Shown here piece after piece: positions 32,891 through 64,000 of a DNA stretch of 64,000 nucleotides. Under the pieces are notes generated by a model. The model was not told where the DNA came from. It made no database searches and saw only the letters and a list, made by a program, of their open reading frames with translations. How positions within the stretch are numbered: the first letter of the stretch is position 1; the number at the start of each line of letters is the position of its first letter. The DNA comes from Psococerastis gibbosa (lineage: Eukaryota > Arthropoda > Insecta > Psocodea > Psocidae): NCBI GenBank assembly GCA_963971405.1, contig OZ020484.1:34246770-34310769 (forward strand). The letters run 5' to 3'. A program made the position numbers and the translations under genes.

Positions 32891-33923
32891 GATCTTTGTC
32901 TCGAGCCCCAGTGAGCGTAAATAAACTGCTCGGTCGTAGGCGTTGAGTTTCTGTGTCAACTAAAGTGACAAGTGAGTTTGTAAAATGGGTGGTACCTCGG
33001 CAGGGGCGGCACAATTTGTGAATTATCAAAATTACTTTGCAGTGGGCTACCGTTAGGTGCCGTACTGCGATAGATGGTTTCTTACAATTAATCGAATTCC
33101 CACTCCACTTAAGCCTCTATAATTTCCTATTAGGTCTATAATAGGATATATTTTCTTGTCAATATTTACCCGCTTGACCATTATTTAGTCCAAATAGGGG
33201 TTGTCTCGGAGAAGTTAATCCTTGTTAATGGACATTGTTGTCATTATGTAAAGTAGGTCAGACAGAGACTGAAAATGATCAGCATTGAGTTCATTACAAA
33301 AGCACATGGGGCATTCCAGGGGTTATTAAAGCAGTACTTGTATTTACAAAAAAGTAAAAAGGCTAATTAATTCATGGGAACGCAATAGAGGAAATGTCCT
33401 GAACAATTGAGTAGATACTAGATATTCTACTTAATTGCAAGCAACAACAAATAAAATAAAATATTTCTCTACATTTTGATACACGATATGACACACCGAT
33501 TTCAAAAGTTTCCAAAATACTTCCATATTAGCAGCCTGATCATGGCGATTGTAATACCGGACGCCAATCGATTTCGTACAAATCAGTTTTGAAAAGTGTG
33601 GCCAATCGGTGTTACTGTGTTAGTGACGGCCACATATGTATCAAAATGTAGAGAAATATTTCATGACATTTCTTTTTCCCTCTACAGTGAATACATTCCT
33701 TGTAACATGAAAAAAATACATAAAAATGCAATAAAAAGTTTTTATAAAAAGTGCCTCTTTCAACGGTCCTGTCAAAAATAGAAGACAAAGGCCATTTTAG
33801 AGCCGCTCCTGCGGGTTCCATTTACAATGCCGCCCACACCACCGACAAATGGTTAGTTTCCCGTTCGGTCTGTAATAAACACAAGCTCAGCTGTTAACAA
33901 CTTGAAGCCATGTGCCGGCGAGC
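32891..33923. other. No gene recognised; MITE-end fragment
   Basis: 33530-33558 repeats the terminal sequence of the 60460-60634 MITE family (gcagcctgatcatggcgatt). 33800-33920 is less AT-rich and is probably the 5' UTR of the following InaF gene. Confidence 0.45.
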
Positions 33924-34176
33924 ATGAGCTATTCAGACAAAATAGGCCAGAAAACACAAATCAAACTGGCAGCCAGTGAGAACAAGGACAAAATGTATGA
34001 GCCCAAGCACAAGAAGAAACTAGTGCGAGTCCTCACGGTGGTCGCTTATATATTTTCCGTGAGTTTGGCCGCCATAACACTTTCATTATTCTACATTTTC
34101 ATTTACAATCCCGACCGGCCCGCGGGGAAGCTGCCCACCAGTAAGCTTCTCACCAACACAACGAGCTTCCATGACG
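33924..34176 (+). CDS. InaF-motif protein 2, exon 1
   Basis: The ATG at 33924 opens 84 codons plus one base: a polar, lysine-rich N-terminus, a basic cluster (KHKKKLVRVLT) and the InaF motif YIFSVSLAAITLSLFYIF with YNP after it, giving one predicted membrane helix at about 38-61. Then comes a short linker with a possible N-glycosylation site (NTTS). The donor gacg|gtatgt at 34176/34177 leaves phase 1. An alternative donor cacca|gtaagc at 34140/34141 exists. The motif closely resembles vertebrate INAFM1/2 and insect inaF products. The role as a membrane accessory subunit is inferred from Drosophila inaF. Confidence 0.85.
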
Positions 34177-34496
34177 GTATGTTTGAATGTTGTGTGTGCA
34201 TTACTCCACACTTAACATACAAGTAATTGTAATGAAAACATGTAATTTGTTTTGGAAAAATTAATTGCCAACTATTTCCTTAATGGAAATACTATCAATT
34301 TTAGTTTTAAGTAAATATTAGAAAAATATAAAAGGGAGAACAGAAAAGGAGTAAGGTCCTGCAATCTTTGGCTTAAATCATTTCGCAATTTACATGTAGG
34401 TACTAAATTATTGTACAGGCAGAACGTATTTTAATGCAAACATAATATAGCCGTAATATCATGTGTTATCATGTAACAATAATTATAGTTAAAGAC

Positions 34497-34729
34497 TACC
34501 GTGGAACGGGGTCAATAGAAACACTGTGGTGAATAGAAACAAAACTTTTTTTTTTTTTAAGGCTATATTATAATTATTTTTATTTTTTTATTGCTAACAC
34601 TCCATACCACCAACTTAACTAAGTTTTGGTGGGAAGTTTTAAAAAATAATTATAATATAGCCTTTTTAAAAAAAATTAAAGTTTCGTTTCTATTCACCAC
34701 AGTGTTTCTATTGACCCCGTTTCACGGTA
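34497..34729. mobile_element. Palindromic MITE in the InaF 2 intron
   Basis: Arms from taccgtggaacggggtcaat with gaaacactgtggtgaatag pair with their complements at the right end. The centre includes a second inverted stretch (ggctatattataattattt). 233 bp, non-coding. The right arm is not fully identical to the left. Confidence 0.8.
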
Positions 34730-35408
34730 CCAATTTAACGTTATTGAAAACTCTCTACAGCGGCTTCCTATTATTTAGATACTACTCCAGGTATCAACGA
34801 AACCGTAGGTTTTTTTTGCATAAAATATATAGCATAGTTATTAAATAATTTAGTCACAATGTAAAAGTATAAATGTACATATAGTAAGTGTACGGTGAAA
34901 TTGAAAAGGATCAATGTGAACCATGACTAACGTTACATGTGTATGTGTTTTTAACAGTGGCGTACATATGGGGGGGGGTGAAATGGGAGGGAAAATGTAA
35001 GAAGAAATTAACTAATGGGAGCTGTTGAAATTCATAATTTGCCAGATCTGATAGATTTTCGGGTACTTCGGGTCAACTGTGATAAAATTCACCGTCGTCA
35101 CAGCCTCCAAGTTGAAAATATTTCACGTATACGGCATACGCCACTGGTTCCTAAAATTATGGAACCATATTTAGCTTCTTATTTATTCAGCTTCACTATT
35201 TACAGTAAATTGTCAACGTTTAAAATAACGTGCTGTGGGGGAAAAATAGCACATGATGAGCTGGTCTGATTTGATATTTCTCCTGGTGTATAGTATGACC
35301 AGTACAATACTATCCTTACCTTTTCTAGACGTAGCTCTACACAACCCCACATAGGCTATTAAATTTTTATCTAAGATTGCTCAAGTGCTTATTATTATTA
35401 CTTTTTAG

Positions 35409-35602
35409 ATCACGTGGTCTTGGAGGAGCCTCGAGCGCTACCAGTTCAAATTATCGACCAGAGGCAAGTGGCAGAAGACAATTTAGCTCGCATTTATCCA
35501 GAGGATGACAACCGACTTAGTTGGAATAATGAGGACACGTACAAAGCGCCAATTAACAAGAGGGCCATAAATAAGTTTATTAGGAAGCTCAAAGCAACAT
35601 AA
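35409..35602 (+). CDS. InaF-motif protein 2, terminal exon
   Basis: The acceptor ctttttag precedes 35409. Two bases complete the codon left by exon 1 (g|at, Asp), and the frame then runs 63 residues to TAA at 35600-35602, giving a 148-aa protein. The tail is soluble, with an acidic middle and a basic end (NKRAINKFIRKLKAT). An AATAAA occurs at 36048-36053. Because the first InaF gene also ends on a phase-1 donor with no exon of its own found, this exon could in principle be shared; that is a hypothesis. Confidence 0.8.
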
Positions 35603-36549
35603 TCAGCTGAATTTTTTTAAATAAGAATCCGCTAAACAATGTACTAAATATAAAGTGACTTTTCAAAATGTGAAATTAGTGGTGAGTGCTGCCTGCAAAG
35701 TAGACAAACCAGCGTGATGACCTGTTCACTTGCGGGACCCAGAAGCACGAAGGTCTCATTTTATTGCAAAACTTCAACCATACCAGGAACAATCAAATAT
35801 TCGTGTGACAGATTTTTTGGAAAAGCTACTAATTCAACAGCCTACGGTAGTTGAATTTGCATTATAGTGATGAACGAATCAAGCGATTACATGATAATTT
35901 AAAACAAGATTCGGGAACGGATTATCAACAGAAACTGCTGTTTACAACGAATTACCTCTTTGGCGGCGCAGATAATTTTTTTTTTTTACCTTTGAGCGAC
36001 ATTTGGCTCAGGGACCGTGTTTAATTATAAGATTGATATATGTAACAAATAAAAAATATGCATATTATTATTATTACTCGTATTATAAACGGCCGTAAGT
36101 TTCTGCTACAGCCTACAATACTTAGTTTACAATTAAAGTTAGACTGTGTTACGTATTAAATTATTTTATTTAAATTATTCCTTAGGAAAAGCCTTCTATT
36201 TCTTCCATTTTCAAACAATCCATGAAAAGTTCGGAAAAATACTGTATGTGGCGTTAACAAAGTCAAGACAAAGACGTGAAGTACGGTATAATTACTCATA
36301 TTATTGTATTTATTCAAATTCATTTACCCAAGATGAAAATGGTCCTAGGTAAACTTAAACAAGTAAGGATGACAACCCAGAAACAATTCATAAGGGTTTG
36401 CGGAGGTAATGCAGTTAGTGGGTAACATATTCTTCCAGATTAATTGACAGTGTTGAAGAGTTCAAGAAGTTGTTGCTAAGTGACTTTTAGTAGAAAAAAA
36501 CTAATAAAAAATAAAGAGAGAGGTGTTCTACGTTGATCTGTTAGCAATT
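35603..36549. other. Probable 3' UTR and flank of InaF 2
   Basis: AT-rich. A polyadenylation-type AATAAA is at 36048-36053. No further gene. Confidence 0.4.
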
Positions 36550-36934
36550 AGGTGCCCATTCCTTGACCGGCTAGGACTATTTCCAAAAACGGTGACGTGG
36601 TAGCAGACATTCATGACTTAAGTGGAGTTTCCACCAACCTCGCATTGCAGAATGCAAATGACATTGACGGAAATTAGAATTTTTCTTTTTATAGAAATCT
36701 ATTAAAATGTTTGTACTTAACATATCCCATGACGCCATTTTTTAATTTTAGTTTGTTTGTTTGTGATTTTACTGTATGATCATTGATCAATTTTAACTAT
36801 GGCATAGAGGAAAATAAACATTTCCGTCAATTCTGCAATGCGAGGTCGGTGGAAACGCCACCTAAGTCTTGAATGTCTGCTACCACGTCACCGTTTTTGG
36901 AAATAGCCCTAGTCGGTCAATGGAATGGGCACCT
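36550..36934. mobile_element. Palindromic MITE (GGTGCCCATTCC family)
   Basis: Arms of about 115 bases pair across the element (ggtgcccattcc, ccaaaaacggtgacgtggta and attgcagaatgc-type segments return as complements). Flanks ttagcaatta and ttagcacatt share ttagca, suggesting a degraded target duplication. Non-coding. Confidence 0.82.
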
Positions 36935-38045
36935 TAGCACATTGTGCTACTCTAAAATGCAACAACTATAGGGAGGGTTTCACACCGTCAGTTCATGCTC
37001 AGGGTTCTTCCGAAAGGTTGCTCGACACCAATATCCGGCGACATCTAGTTGTTCTCTTCTAACGAGTAGATCCTGGTCCTGTTAGCGCAATACACGTTAT
37101 AAAAAAGAGCTTGAGGCCTGGCATAAACGGAATTTTCACAGTCGCGATTTGCCGACGTCTTTTTTCATAGTAGGGATAGCGCTTGATGAATGGTTGGTGC
37201 AAGCCCACAGAGTTTACTTCCGAAGATGTTAATGATCTGTGCACTTTCGTAAAGTCGGCTTCACGCCTGTCATCGAAATGAAATCTTCTGATAGGCCTAT
37301 GGCAACAGCGGAAAAGACGTCGGCCAATTGCGACTGCGGGATTCGTCCGCGTGTAGCTGGCCTTAATTGTTCTTTCTTAAAACGAGACACATTTGAAACA
37401 ATACCTTGTAATTGATAACCCATATGAATGACCCAGGAATGACCATTCATGGATCGCCTCAAAGCAGTTAATTTTTATCATCCCCTGTTTTGAGCTAAAC
37501 ACTAAATTATACTATAATACAGGTATGAAAATGTAAACACGAAGAGGGCACATTTTCAGGACAGCTTTGATTGCAGACTTTCCGATTATTTAGAAATATT
37601 TTTAAATTAACTTACGTAAAAGATTATAAAAGTCAAAAATAATGATGAATACAGCCTATTTCATTGCTTCATTCGCTTATCCTTTTTGTATTGTAATGCT
37701 TTTCGCTTTTTCTCGTCATTCGAATCAGGAGGCTCATCTTCTCCATCATCATCTACTTCATCATCCAGCATATGGTTTTGTCCAGAGGCTAAAATTAGAA
37801 AAACGCAATCTGGTCAGTGGTCATGTAACAATATGAAAATTCACAAATAAGTAAATAAATAAATATCGCTCCATGATTTGCCAATTGTTCTAACTGCAAA
37901 ATGTTATGCAATACAATACAAAAATTAGAGTCCCTGACCAGCCAGAGCCGGATCGACCGTGTCAAACAAAAATAGCCACCCCAGAGGGTTTTGTACGAAA
38001 GAAGGAGGAGGTACTTATTAAATAGTCCAGCTCCTGGGGTCGTAC
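36935..38045. other. No gene recognised
   Basis: 37020-37470 has somewhat higher GC with short open frames on the minus strand, none recognisable. 37960-38045 (ggtggctattt, read on the minus strand) resembles the 3' end of the LINE whose C-terminus is at 39487-39710. Confidence 0.4.
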
Positions 38046-38056
38046 CGGGTCGTACT

Positions 38057-39482
38057 TACTTTACTTTACTTTATCCGCGCCTTATCCCTTCGGAGGGGTC
38101 GGCGACTTGGATCTTCTTCTTCCACGCAATACGGTTTTCGGTGTCCTCTATGGTCAGGTTCAAGGTACTCAGGTCTTGTGCTACCTTCGCCTCCAGGGTC
38201 AGCTTGGGTCGGCCTCTCGGTCTCCTGCCCTCCACGACGTAGTTCTCCACTCGGTACAGCAGGTGTCCATCTTCCCTCCGTTTTGTATGTCCCCACCATG
38301 CCAGGCGCCGTTCTCTCGCCTTATCTACAATGCTGGCTGTACTAAGATTTGCCCTGATGTCTTCATTCCTCCTCCTATCAGACAGCTTGCAGCCGATCGA
38401 ATACCGGAGTATCCTCATCTCTGCGACATGTAGAAGGTTTTCTTCGCATTTCTTTAATGGCCAACATTCCGCACCATACAGCATTGCAGGTCTCACCACC
38501 TGCTTGTAAATTCTGCCTTTGAGTTTTTTGGGCATTTTCTTGTCTTTCAGAATTCCAGACATATCTCGCCATTTGCTCCACCCAACATTAATCCTGGCTC
38601 TCACATCATCTTCACAGCCCCCGTTTTCGTTTAGGATCGATCCTAGGTATTTAAACGTCGTCGCCTTCTGGAGTTCCTGGTCATCTATTCGGATTGTTCC
38701 TGCCTCTTGTGTAACGCATTCCATATACTCAGTTTTCTTTCGGTTCACTTTTAGTCCTTGGTCTTCCATGATCTCCACCCATCTTTGGAGGGCCCTTTCT
38801 GCTTCTTCTCGGGAATCCGATACTAACAGGATATCGTCCGCAAACAACAGACTTTGTGGGGCTTCACCCTGGATTATTCCCGTAACCACATCCATTATCA
38901 AAACGAAAATCAAAGGACTTAAAGAGGATCCCTGGTGTAGCCCGAAGGTAACGTCGAAGGCGGGTCCCATACCAGCTGCACTCCGCACCTTCGTCACTGA
39001 ATCACGGTACATATCCTGAACCAACTGAATGTACTTCTCTGGCACACCTTTTGCCCGCAGCGCCTCCCAGATAAGACCGCGGGGGATTCTGTCATATGCC
39101 TTCTCTAGATCAATGAAAACAAAGTGGATTGGACTCAGTCTTTCACGATGCTTTTCTTGGAGTTTTCTAGCGATGTATATCCCGTCAGTTGTACCTCTTC
39201 CAGGCATAAAGCCAAGCTGGTTTTCGGATATAGTGTCGTTTGCCAGGGCACGTATTCTCTTCTCCACCACTCTTTCGAGCCATTTCATTGCGTGGCACAG
39301 GAGCTTAATAGGTCGGTAATTTTCACAGCTCTGGACATCTCCCTTCCGCTTGTAAATTGGCACCACCACACTTTCTCTCCATCGCTTGGGCATCGGTCCG
39401 CCGCTCACAATCAAGTTGAAAAGATGGGCTATGAGGGCCAAAGTATCTTCGCTCAAACTTTTGAAAGCTTCGATCGGGATCG
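38057..39482 (-). mobile_element. 5'-truncated RTE-type LINE with target-site duplication
   Basis: A direct repeat CGGGTCGTACT flanks the insert (38046-38056 and 39483-39493). The 3' end on the minus strand is a TAAAG/TAAAGT-type short tandem tail (38057-38080), typical of RTE elements. The endonuclease region is missing, as expected from incomplete target-primed reverse transcription. Confidence 0.85.
38071..39479 (-). pseudogene. RTE LINE reverse transcriptase, open but lacking endonuclease
   Basis: About 469 codons are open from the truncation point to a stop at 38071. RT landmarks in order: WRESVVVPIYKRKGD, NYRPIKLL, QLGFMPGRGTTDGI, FVFIDLEKAYDRIPR, FGLHQGSSLSPLIF and the catalytic LLFADDILLV. 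Then the RTE C-terminal region with AMLYGAECWPLKK, RRLAWWGHTKRR and a GRRPRGRPKLT stretch. No stop or frameshift is seen, so the insertion is fairly young. There is no native start codon because the 5' part is absent, so it is treated as a dead copy. Confidence 0.88.
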
Positions 39483-39486
39483 CGGG

Positions 39487-39710
39487 TCGTACTCATCCAA
39501 ATTATATAGTGAGGCGTCAATAAGTCTGCTCATAATGTATGTTCTGAAACAAGCTGGATCCAACTGACTTACTAAAAATGGTAGCTTATTGTAAAGCCGG
39601 TGTGCAAGTATCGGATAAGAATCCCTCGACTTGTTTAGGCGACACCTAGGCATATCAAATCCTTTTGCCGATCGCGTATTATAGGCTAACTTTTCCGGAG
39701 AGCGTTCCAA
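39487..39710 (-). pseudogene. C-terminal fragment of another LINE, target of the RTE insertion
   Basis: The minus-strand frame reads YNTRSAKGFDMPRCRLNKSR, then HRLYNKLP, ending in LIDASLYNLDEYD. This resembles the conserved end of CR1/L2/jockey-type polymerases ('...tRs...lP..r......s..y.....yN.LP...'). Its 3' remainder continues on the other side of the RTE copy. Clade assignment is tentative. Confidence 0.6.
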
Positions 39711-41498
39711 AGTTTTTTTTTCGGTGGGTTTAATAATCTATGTACCTCCTATACTTCTGCCAAGAAATCTTCAATTTTTTACAGGCTTGCAGATACGACG
39801 ATTGGATGAAAAGAGGGGAAAAATGAAATTTTTTTATGTAATAAAATATTTTATTTTTTGCAGTTAAAACAGTTGGCAAATCAAGGAGAGATATATGATA
39901 TTCACCATACTGTTCAATGCAACGATAGTTTAGCTATATGAACCTCGGCTTCCTAAACCAGTAGGCCTAGGCGTCTTAAGCTACATGCAATAATATAGAC
40001 ACTTTAGATACGAGGATGAATATTTAAGAAGTCAGCAAGGGAGTTCAATGTTTCTACATGTAAAGGAAGTAGTAAATGGTTTGAAGTAGTGACTTTCAAT
40101 GTATTCATCATCAGTTTTTACTGCTAGACTTTTAGGTTAGTTAATAAAAAAAATCGGAAAGTCTGAAATAAAAGCTACACTGAAAATGTCCCCTCGGCTC
40201 TCATGTCATAGTTATGGGTTTGTTATTAGGTTGTAACTTGGGTACAGGTCCAGGTCAGACTTGGGTCTAGTGAAGCTACCCCGCGGTTCAAAAGGTTGGT
40301 TGGAAATTCATATAAAGTGGAAGGCAAACGTCCTATTGGCAAGATAATTTATATTTTAAGGAAGGATAAGTTTATTTATATGCATCTAACATGTTCCTTT
40401 CATAAAATTTGTCATAAGCAATAACAGCATACACCTGTCAATGCAAAATTTCGACTTAAAATGGGCTGTAAGTGCATAATTATTCTTCGCCAACCTTTAA
40501 TTAATTCAGAAATGGGTTTCTCTTATGCTAAATAAACAATACATGTAACCAAATTTTGTTATTTTATTAAGGGTAGCTTATATATAAAGGGTACCGTAAC
40601 TTGTGGACTTTCCTGTCAATCTGTCAGATGACTCTTGACATTTGTAGAAAATTTTTCGTGTGGAATACTAGCGCACTGCCATGCAACGGATCGTGGGTTT
40701 GCCACCTTACCGCAGAACTCACTCAGAATTCTTTACCATGTTTATTGTCATGCCGTAAGTTAGTTTAGATACAATATAAATCAAAATTTGGACTTTGCTT
40801 CTTGCTTATTACTTTACAGCATTTAGTCATTCTTTTAGTAGTCTACTGCCACAATAGTTACTTATAATATATATATATACAAGATTTTTCAATAGCAATT
40901 AACTTACTGTTTTCCTCACATACAAGTTTTGATAAGAATGCATTTACTTGCAATTGCACGTTCCCCACACTTGTAATTAGATTAGGTAAATTTCCGGTGG
41001 ACTGTTCAACAATTATTAAAGAGCGTATTGATGAATTAGAAAAGGTTACTTTAATTGATGGGTTCATAATATTTAAGCATTGAACACCCCTCTTCGTTCT
41101 TTTTGGCGTAGCCTACTTCAACGTTTTTCAGTACAGAACAACTTCAAATAATCTGATAATCTATATCTCTGTATCTCTCTATACTAACAATATCAGCCAT
41201 CAGGCTTTCCCGCTTTCGCTAATAATCGCTTTATAGTTTTTTAGTGTTTATTATTAAATTTATTATTTACATTTTTTGCTACAAGCTTTCTGCAAGTTGG
41301 TGCCACGATTAAGCGCGCCATTTATATCTAGTGACACTCTCACTATATGCCGGCAAATATTGTAAGTAATTTGTAAACAATAAACGTCCATGATTCAAGT
41401 CAAAATTTTAACGGAAATCTACCTCTGAAATCTTAAATTATTAGATTTGGGCGTCAATAAAGATTCGGTCGTCTTTCTTAATAGCTTATTTCGTTACC
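39711..41498. other. No gene recognised; upstream region of RAD51
   Basis: AT-rich DNA with a short TA tract at about 40867-40880. The RAD51 5' UTR/promoter should lie in the last few hundred bases, but no distinctive element is visible. Confidence 0.4.
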
Positions 41499-61862
<20,364 letters not shown>

Positions 61863-63324
61863 TGACAAGATAGGTTGTAGGGGTAAGTTGACGTCATTGA
61901 CCACTCTTTTTACATTTAAGGCAGAAGCCTTGTGGTAAGTACGCTGAGGGCGCTGAGGACCGGCTTCCTATTCTCCAATTCCCATTTATTTTCCAGTCCT
62001 GTTCGGATTTTAAGTCAATTTATGTTGGGTGACTTATTTGACCATGCACTCTTTGAGCAGTGTTCGTAGGCAATGATATTTCAGCATGGAATTTGGCCAA
62101 ATTTAATTTATTAAGAGGTTATCTACTACATATTGAAGTGGCATTGAAGAGTTACTTGTGACTTAATGATATTTTCCTTTAATTATTTTTTCTTATTTTT
62201 CTAATTATTATTATTATTATTATGTCTATGATATTGGCTCAGCATATTCCCTGGATTATTTAAAATTGCATGGGTTAAAAGATAGTGTGTACAAGTGATA
62301 TTATTTTACTTTTTGAGTTAAGTACACAACGACAACCTCCGAGAGCTAACCTATGTGTTCAGCCAAACTGCATCACACAAAGTTGTTGAGCTATAAGGGG
62401 TTGAAAATATTGTCCACCGTTAAAAAGATACAGACTATTAAACTTCAACAGCATTTTGTACACATTGGCTTCTAACCCATTCAATTTATGTTGCAGTGCG
62501 ATAATTATTTTGCATATATTGAAAAGTTCAGCTAGCGTATAATATAATTGACCGAAACTTAATTGACTATAGTAGTTAAAAATATCATTGTCATTTTTTT
62601 CTGTCTGCTGTGTAGTGTTAAAGGGTGGAACTTCTTGATTGTTATTTTTAATACCGTAGGCGTTTTTCTCTCAATAAAGTTCGGAACTAAATATGTTATT
62701 TGGTCAAGTCCCGCATTAATGAGTACTTGTTTGACGAATTGTTTCACTAAAGGTTCATATACTTTGTTATGTGCAGCACATCAATTTATTTACAACATTT
62801 CAAAGACATTCTGTTCAATTCATAAAAAAATCCTTATGTTGCATTTGTAAAAATACCTGTTTATCGTTTAGTTTGCTCGTCTTTACCAGCTACATTATCT
62901 TTGGCTTTTATCGTGCGTTGGAATCATTCCCTTCGCGAGCAGTTGGTGACAGTCTTAAGGTTTGTAAACGTTGACAATACGAGTATTTTAGCATTATTAA
63001 TTGCTGTTGTACTGAGAGTAACTAAATAATGTTATTGTATGATGATTTAGTGTAATGATGATGATTATTAAACTGAAATAAAATAAAATAATACTGACCA
63101 TTGGTTTTGAAATTAAGTGCAGCAATTTTTCATTATCCAACATTAGCAAAATCCACCAGTCTTCAAGCCCTAGCCATTGTTAAAAAGTAACGGGCGAAAA
63201 TTAAGAGCGTCATTTAAATTGTAGACAGAAACACCACACAACATTACTGATTTAAGTTCAGCCGATTTGAATCAAAATAATAATTGTATTTCATAATCTA
63301 GTCGACAATAATTCCAGATTTGCT
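61863..63324. other. RAD51 3' UTR and convergent intergenic region
   Basis: AT-rich, non-coding. AATAAA at 62673-62678 and 63077-63082 are candidate RAD51 polyadenylation signals. The minus-strand gene ends at 63325, so both 3' ends face each other across at most 1.5 kb. Confidence 0.5.
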
Positions 63325-63484
63325 TCAACTTGGTGGAACAACTTTATTCTCCATGATGCCAATATTTTGAATTTCGCTGGTTATAATGTCACCCGGTCTT
63401 AAAAACTCAGGTGGATTTCGGTGCATCCCTACCCCCGCTGGTGTTCCAGTCAGAATAATGTCTCCAGGCAGTAACGTAACGCAG
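63325..63484 (-). CDS. FAHD2-like protein, terminal coding exon
   Basis: After a tttcag acceptor (minus strand) the first base completes a Ser codon. The frame then reads [30 protein letters not shown], and ends in a V(V)PPS tail before TGA at 63325-63327. [16 protein letters not shown] is the conserved C-terminal signature of the fumarylacetoacetate hydrolase fold, and the xxPPEFLxxGD context is typical of FAHD2. The enzymatic role (acylpyruvate- or related hydrolase/decarboxylase chemistry, metal-dependent) is known for the family only; the substrate of FAHD2 is unsettled. Confidence 0.85.
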
Positions 63485-63957
63485 CTGAAACATTATTGTG
63501 GATTGTTTGTAATAGCGACAGAGCAACAAGTTGGTGTAAATAGGCGAGTGCCGCGATTTAAAAGAATAATTAAGACATTTGTGTGAAATGAACCCAGGTG
63601 CTTCGATGCATACTTATATTGCACTCTGAACATAGCGAAATGCATGCAATATCATTTTTTTCTGAAATATCCTTATTAAATTGCAAACATAACGCGACCC
63701 AGTTTTTTACTGAAATTTTGAAGTATAGCTCCGAGAACTTGATTCTTCGTTTGGGATATTTTACTTACTTACTACTTACTACTATTGCACCTAATTACTG
63801 TATCAAAAAAAAAATTCAAATTTTGCAACTTATTATTTTCAACTAAATTTTTTTTAGATTGGTTTTCCAAATTTGTGCCCATTTTCTTTAACTATGACAG
63901 TATGCACATTCTCGAGCTCGGCAGCATAACAGTCTTATTACCTGAGAACTAACCCAC
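63485..63957 (-). other. Intron of the FAHD2-like gene
   Basis: GT-AG on the minus strand, about 473 bp, AT-rich, with no feature inside. Confidence 0.7.
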
Positions 63958-64000
63958 CTTGAAATTCGGCTAATAACATCTTCTATCTTGTGAATGAGCT
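63958..64000 (-). CDS. FAHD2-like protein, penultimate exon (cut by window edge)
   Basis: The minus-strand frame LIHKIEDVISRIS ends in two bases (ag) before donor gtgggt. These join with the first base of the next exon to give Ser, and IxxIS-S/C-V-T-L matches the order seen in FAHD2 proteins. The rest of the gene lies beyond the right edge. Confidence 0.72.

Noticed and set aside
38107-39567. Plus-strand frames opposite the RTE element
   Set aside because: Antisense shadows of a well-defined reverse-transcriptase frame.

Overview
This window looks like AT-rich, repeat-dense nuclear DNA of an animal, most likely an arthropod (perhaps a non-holometabolous insect). The evidence is spliced genes with GT-AG introns, a eukaryotic RAD51, tandem InaF-motif membrane-protein genes, BEL/Pao and Gypsy LTR retrotransposons, RTE-type LINE fragments, tRNA-derived SINEs and many hAT-like and palindromic MITEs. 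The species cannot be named from the sequence alone.

Layout. 1-10.3 kb is repeat territory: hAT-type MITEs with target duplications, including a three-deep nest at 4651-5323, SINE copies, and one unrecognised candidate exon on the minus strand (7578-7831). 10.3-20.6 kb is a BEL/Pao retrotransposon split inside its reverse-transcriptase region by a young, intact Gypsy element (13104-18028, identical 156-bp LTRs, 5-bp target duplication). 21-26.5 kb is palindromic MITEs, a SINE and unassigned DNA. 26.7-35.6 kb carries two plus-strand InaF-motif genes with matching splice phases. MITEs, a LINE remnant interrupted by a MITE, and a tRNA-like repeat lie between or inside them. 38.0-39.7 kb has a 5'-truncated RTE LINE on the minus strand, inserted with an 11-bp target duplication into the 3' part of another LINE.

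41.5-61.9 kb is RAD51: five coding exons, predicted 337 aa, complete by comparison with the family. Introns 2-4 are 0.5-1.2 kb, but intron 1 is 17 kb because it holds a giant inverted repeat: arms 42819-47777 and 53549-58508, matching base for base wherever compared apart from a one-base poly(A) difference, around a 5.8-kb spacer. The outer part of each arm is a satellite of 13 monomers of about 139 bp in an alternating two-monomer order. The spacer contains a second, more diverged inverted repeat, a third local palindrome and decayed LINEs. This is the most unusual structure in the window.

The right end has the last two coding exons of a fumarylacetoacetate-hydrolase-domain gene (FAHD2-like) on the minus strand, converging on RAD51. 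The host genes are functionally unrelated (membrane accessory protein, homologous recombination, metabolic enzyme). There is no operon logic, and most of the remaining DNA is of transposon origin or unassigned.
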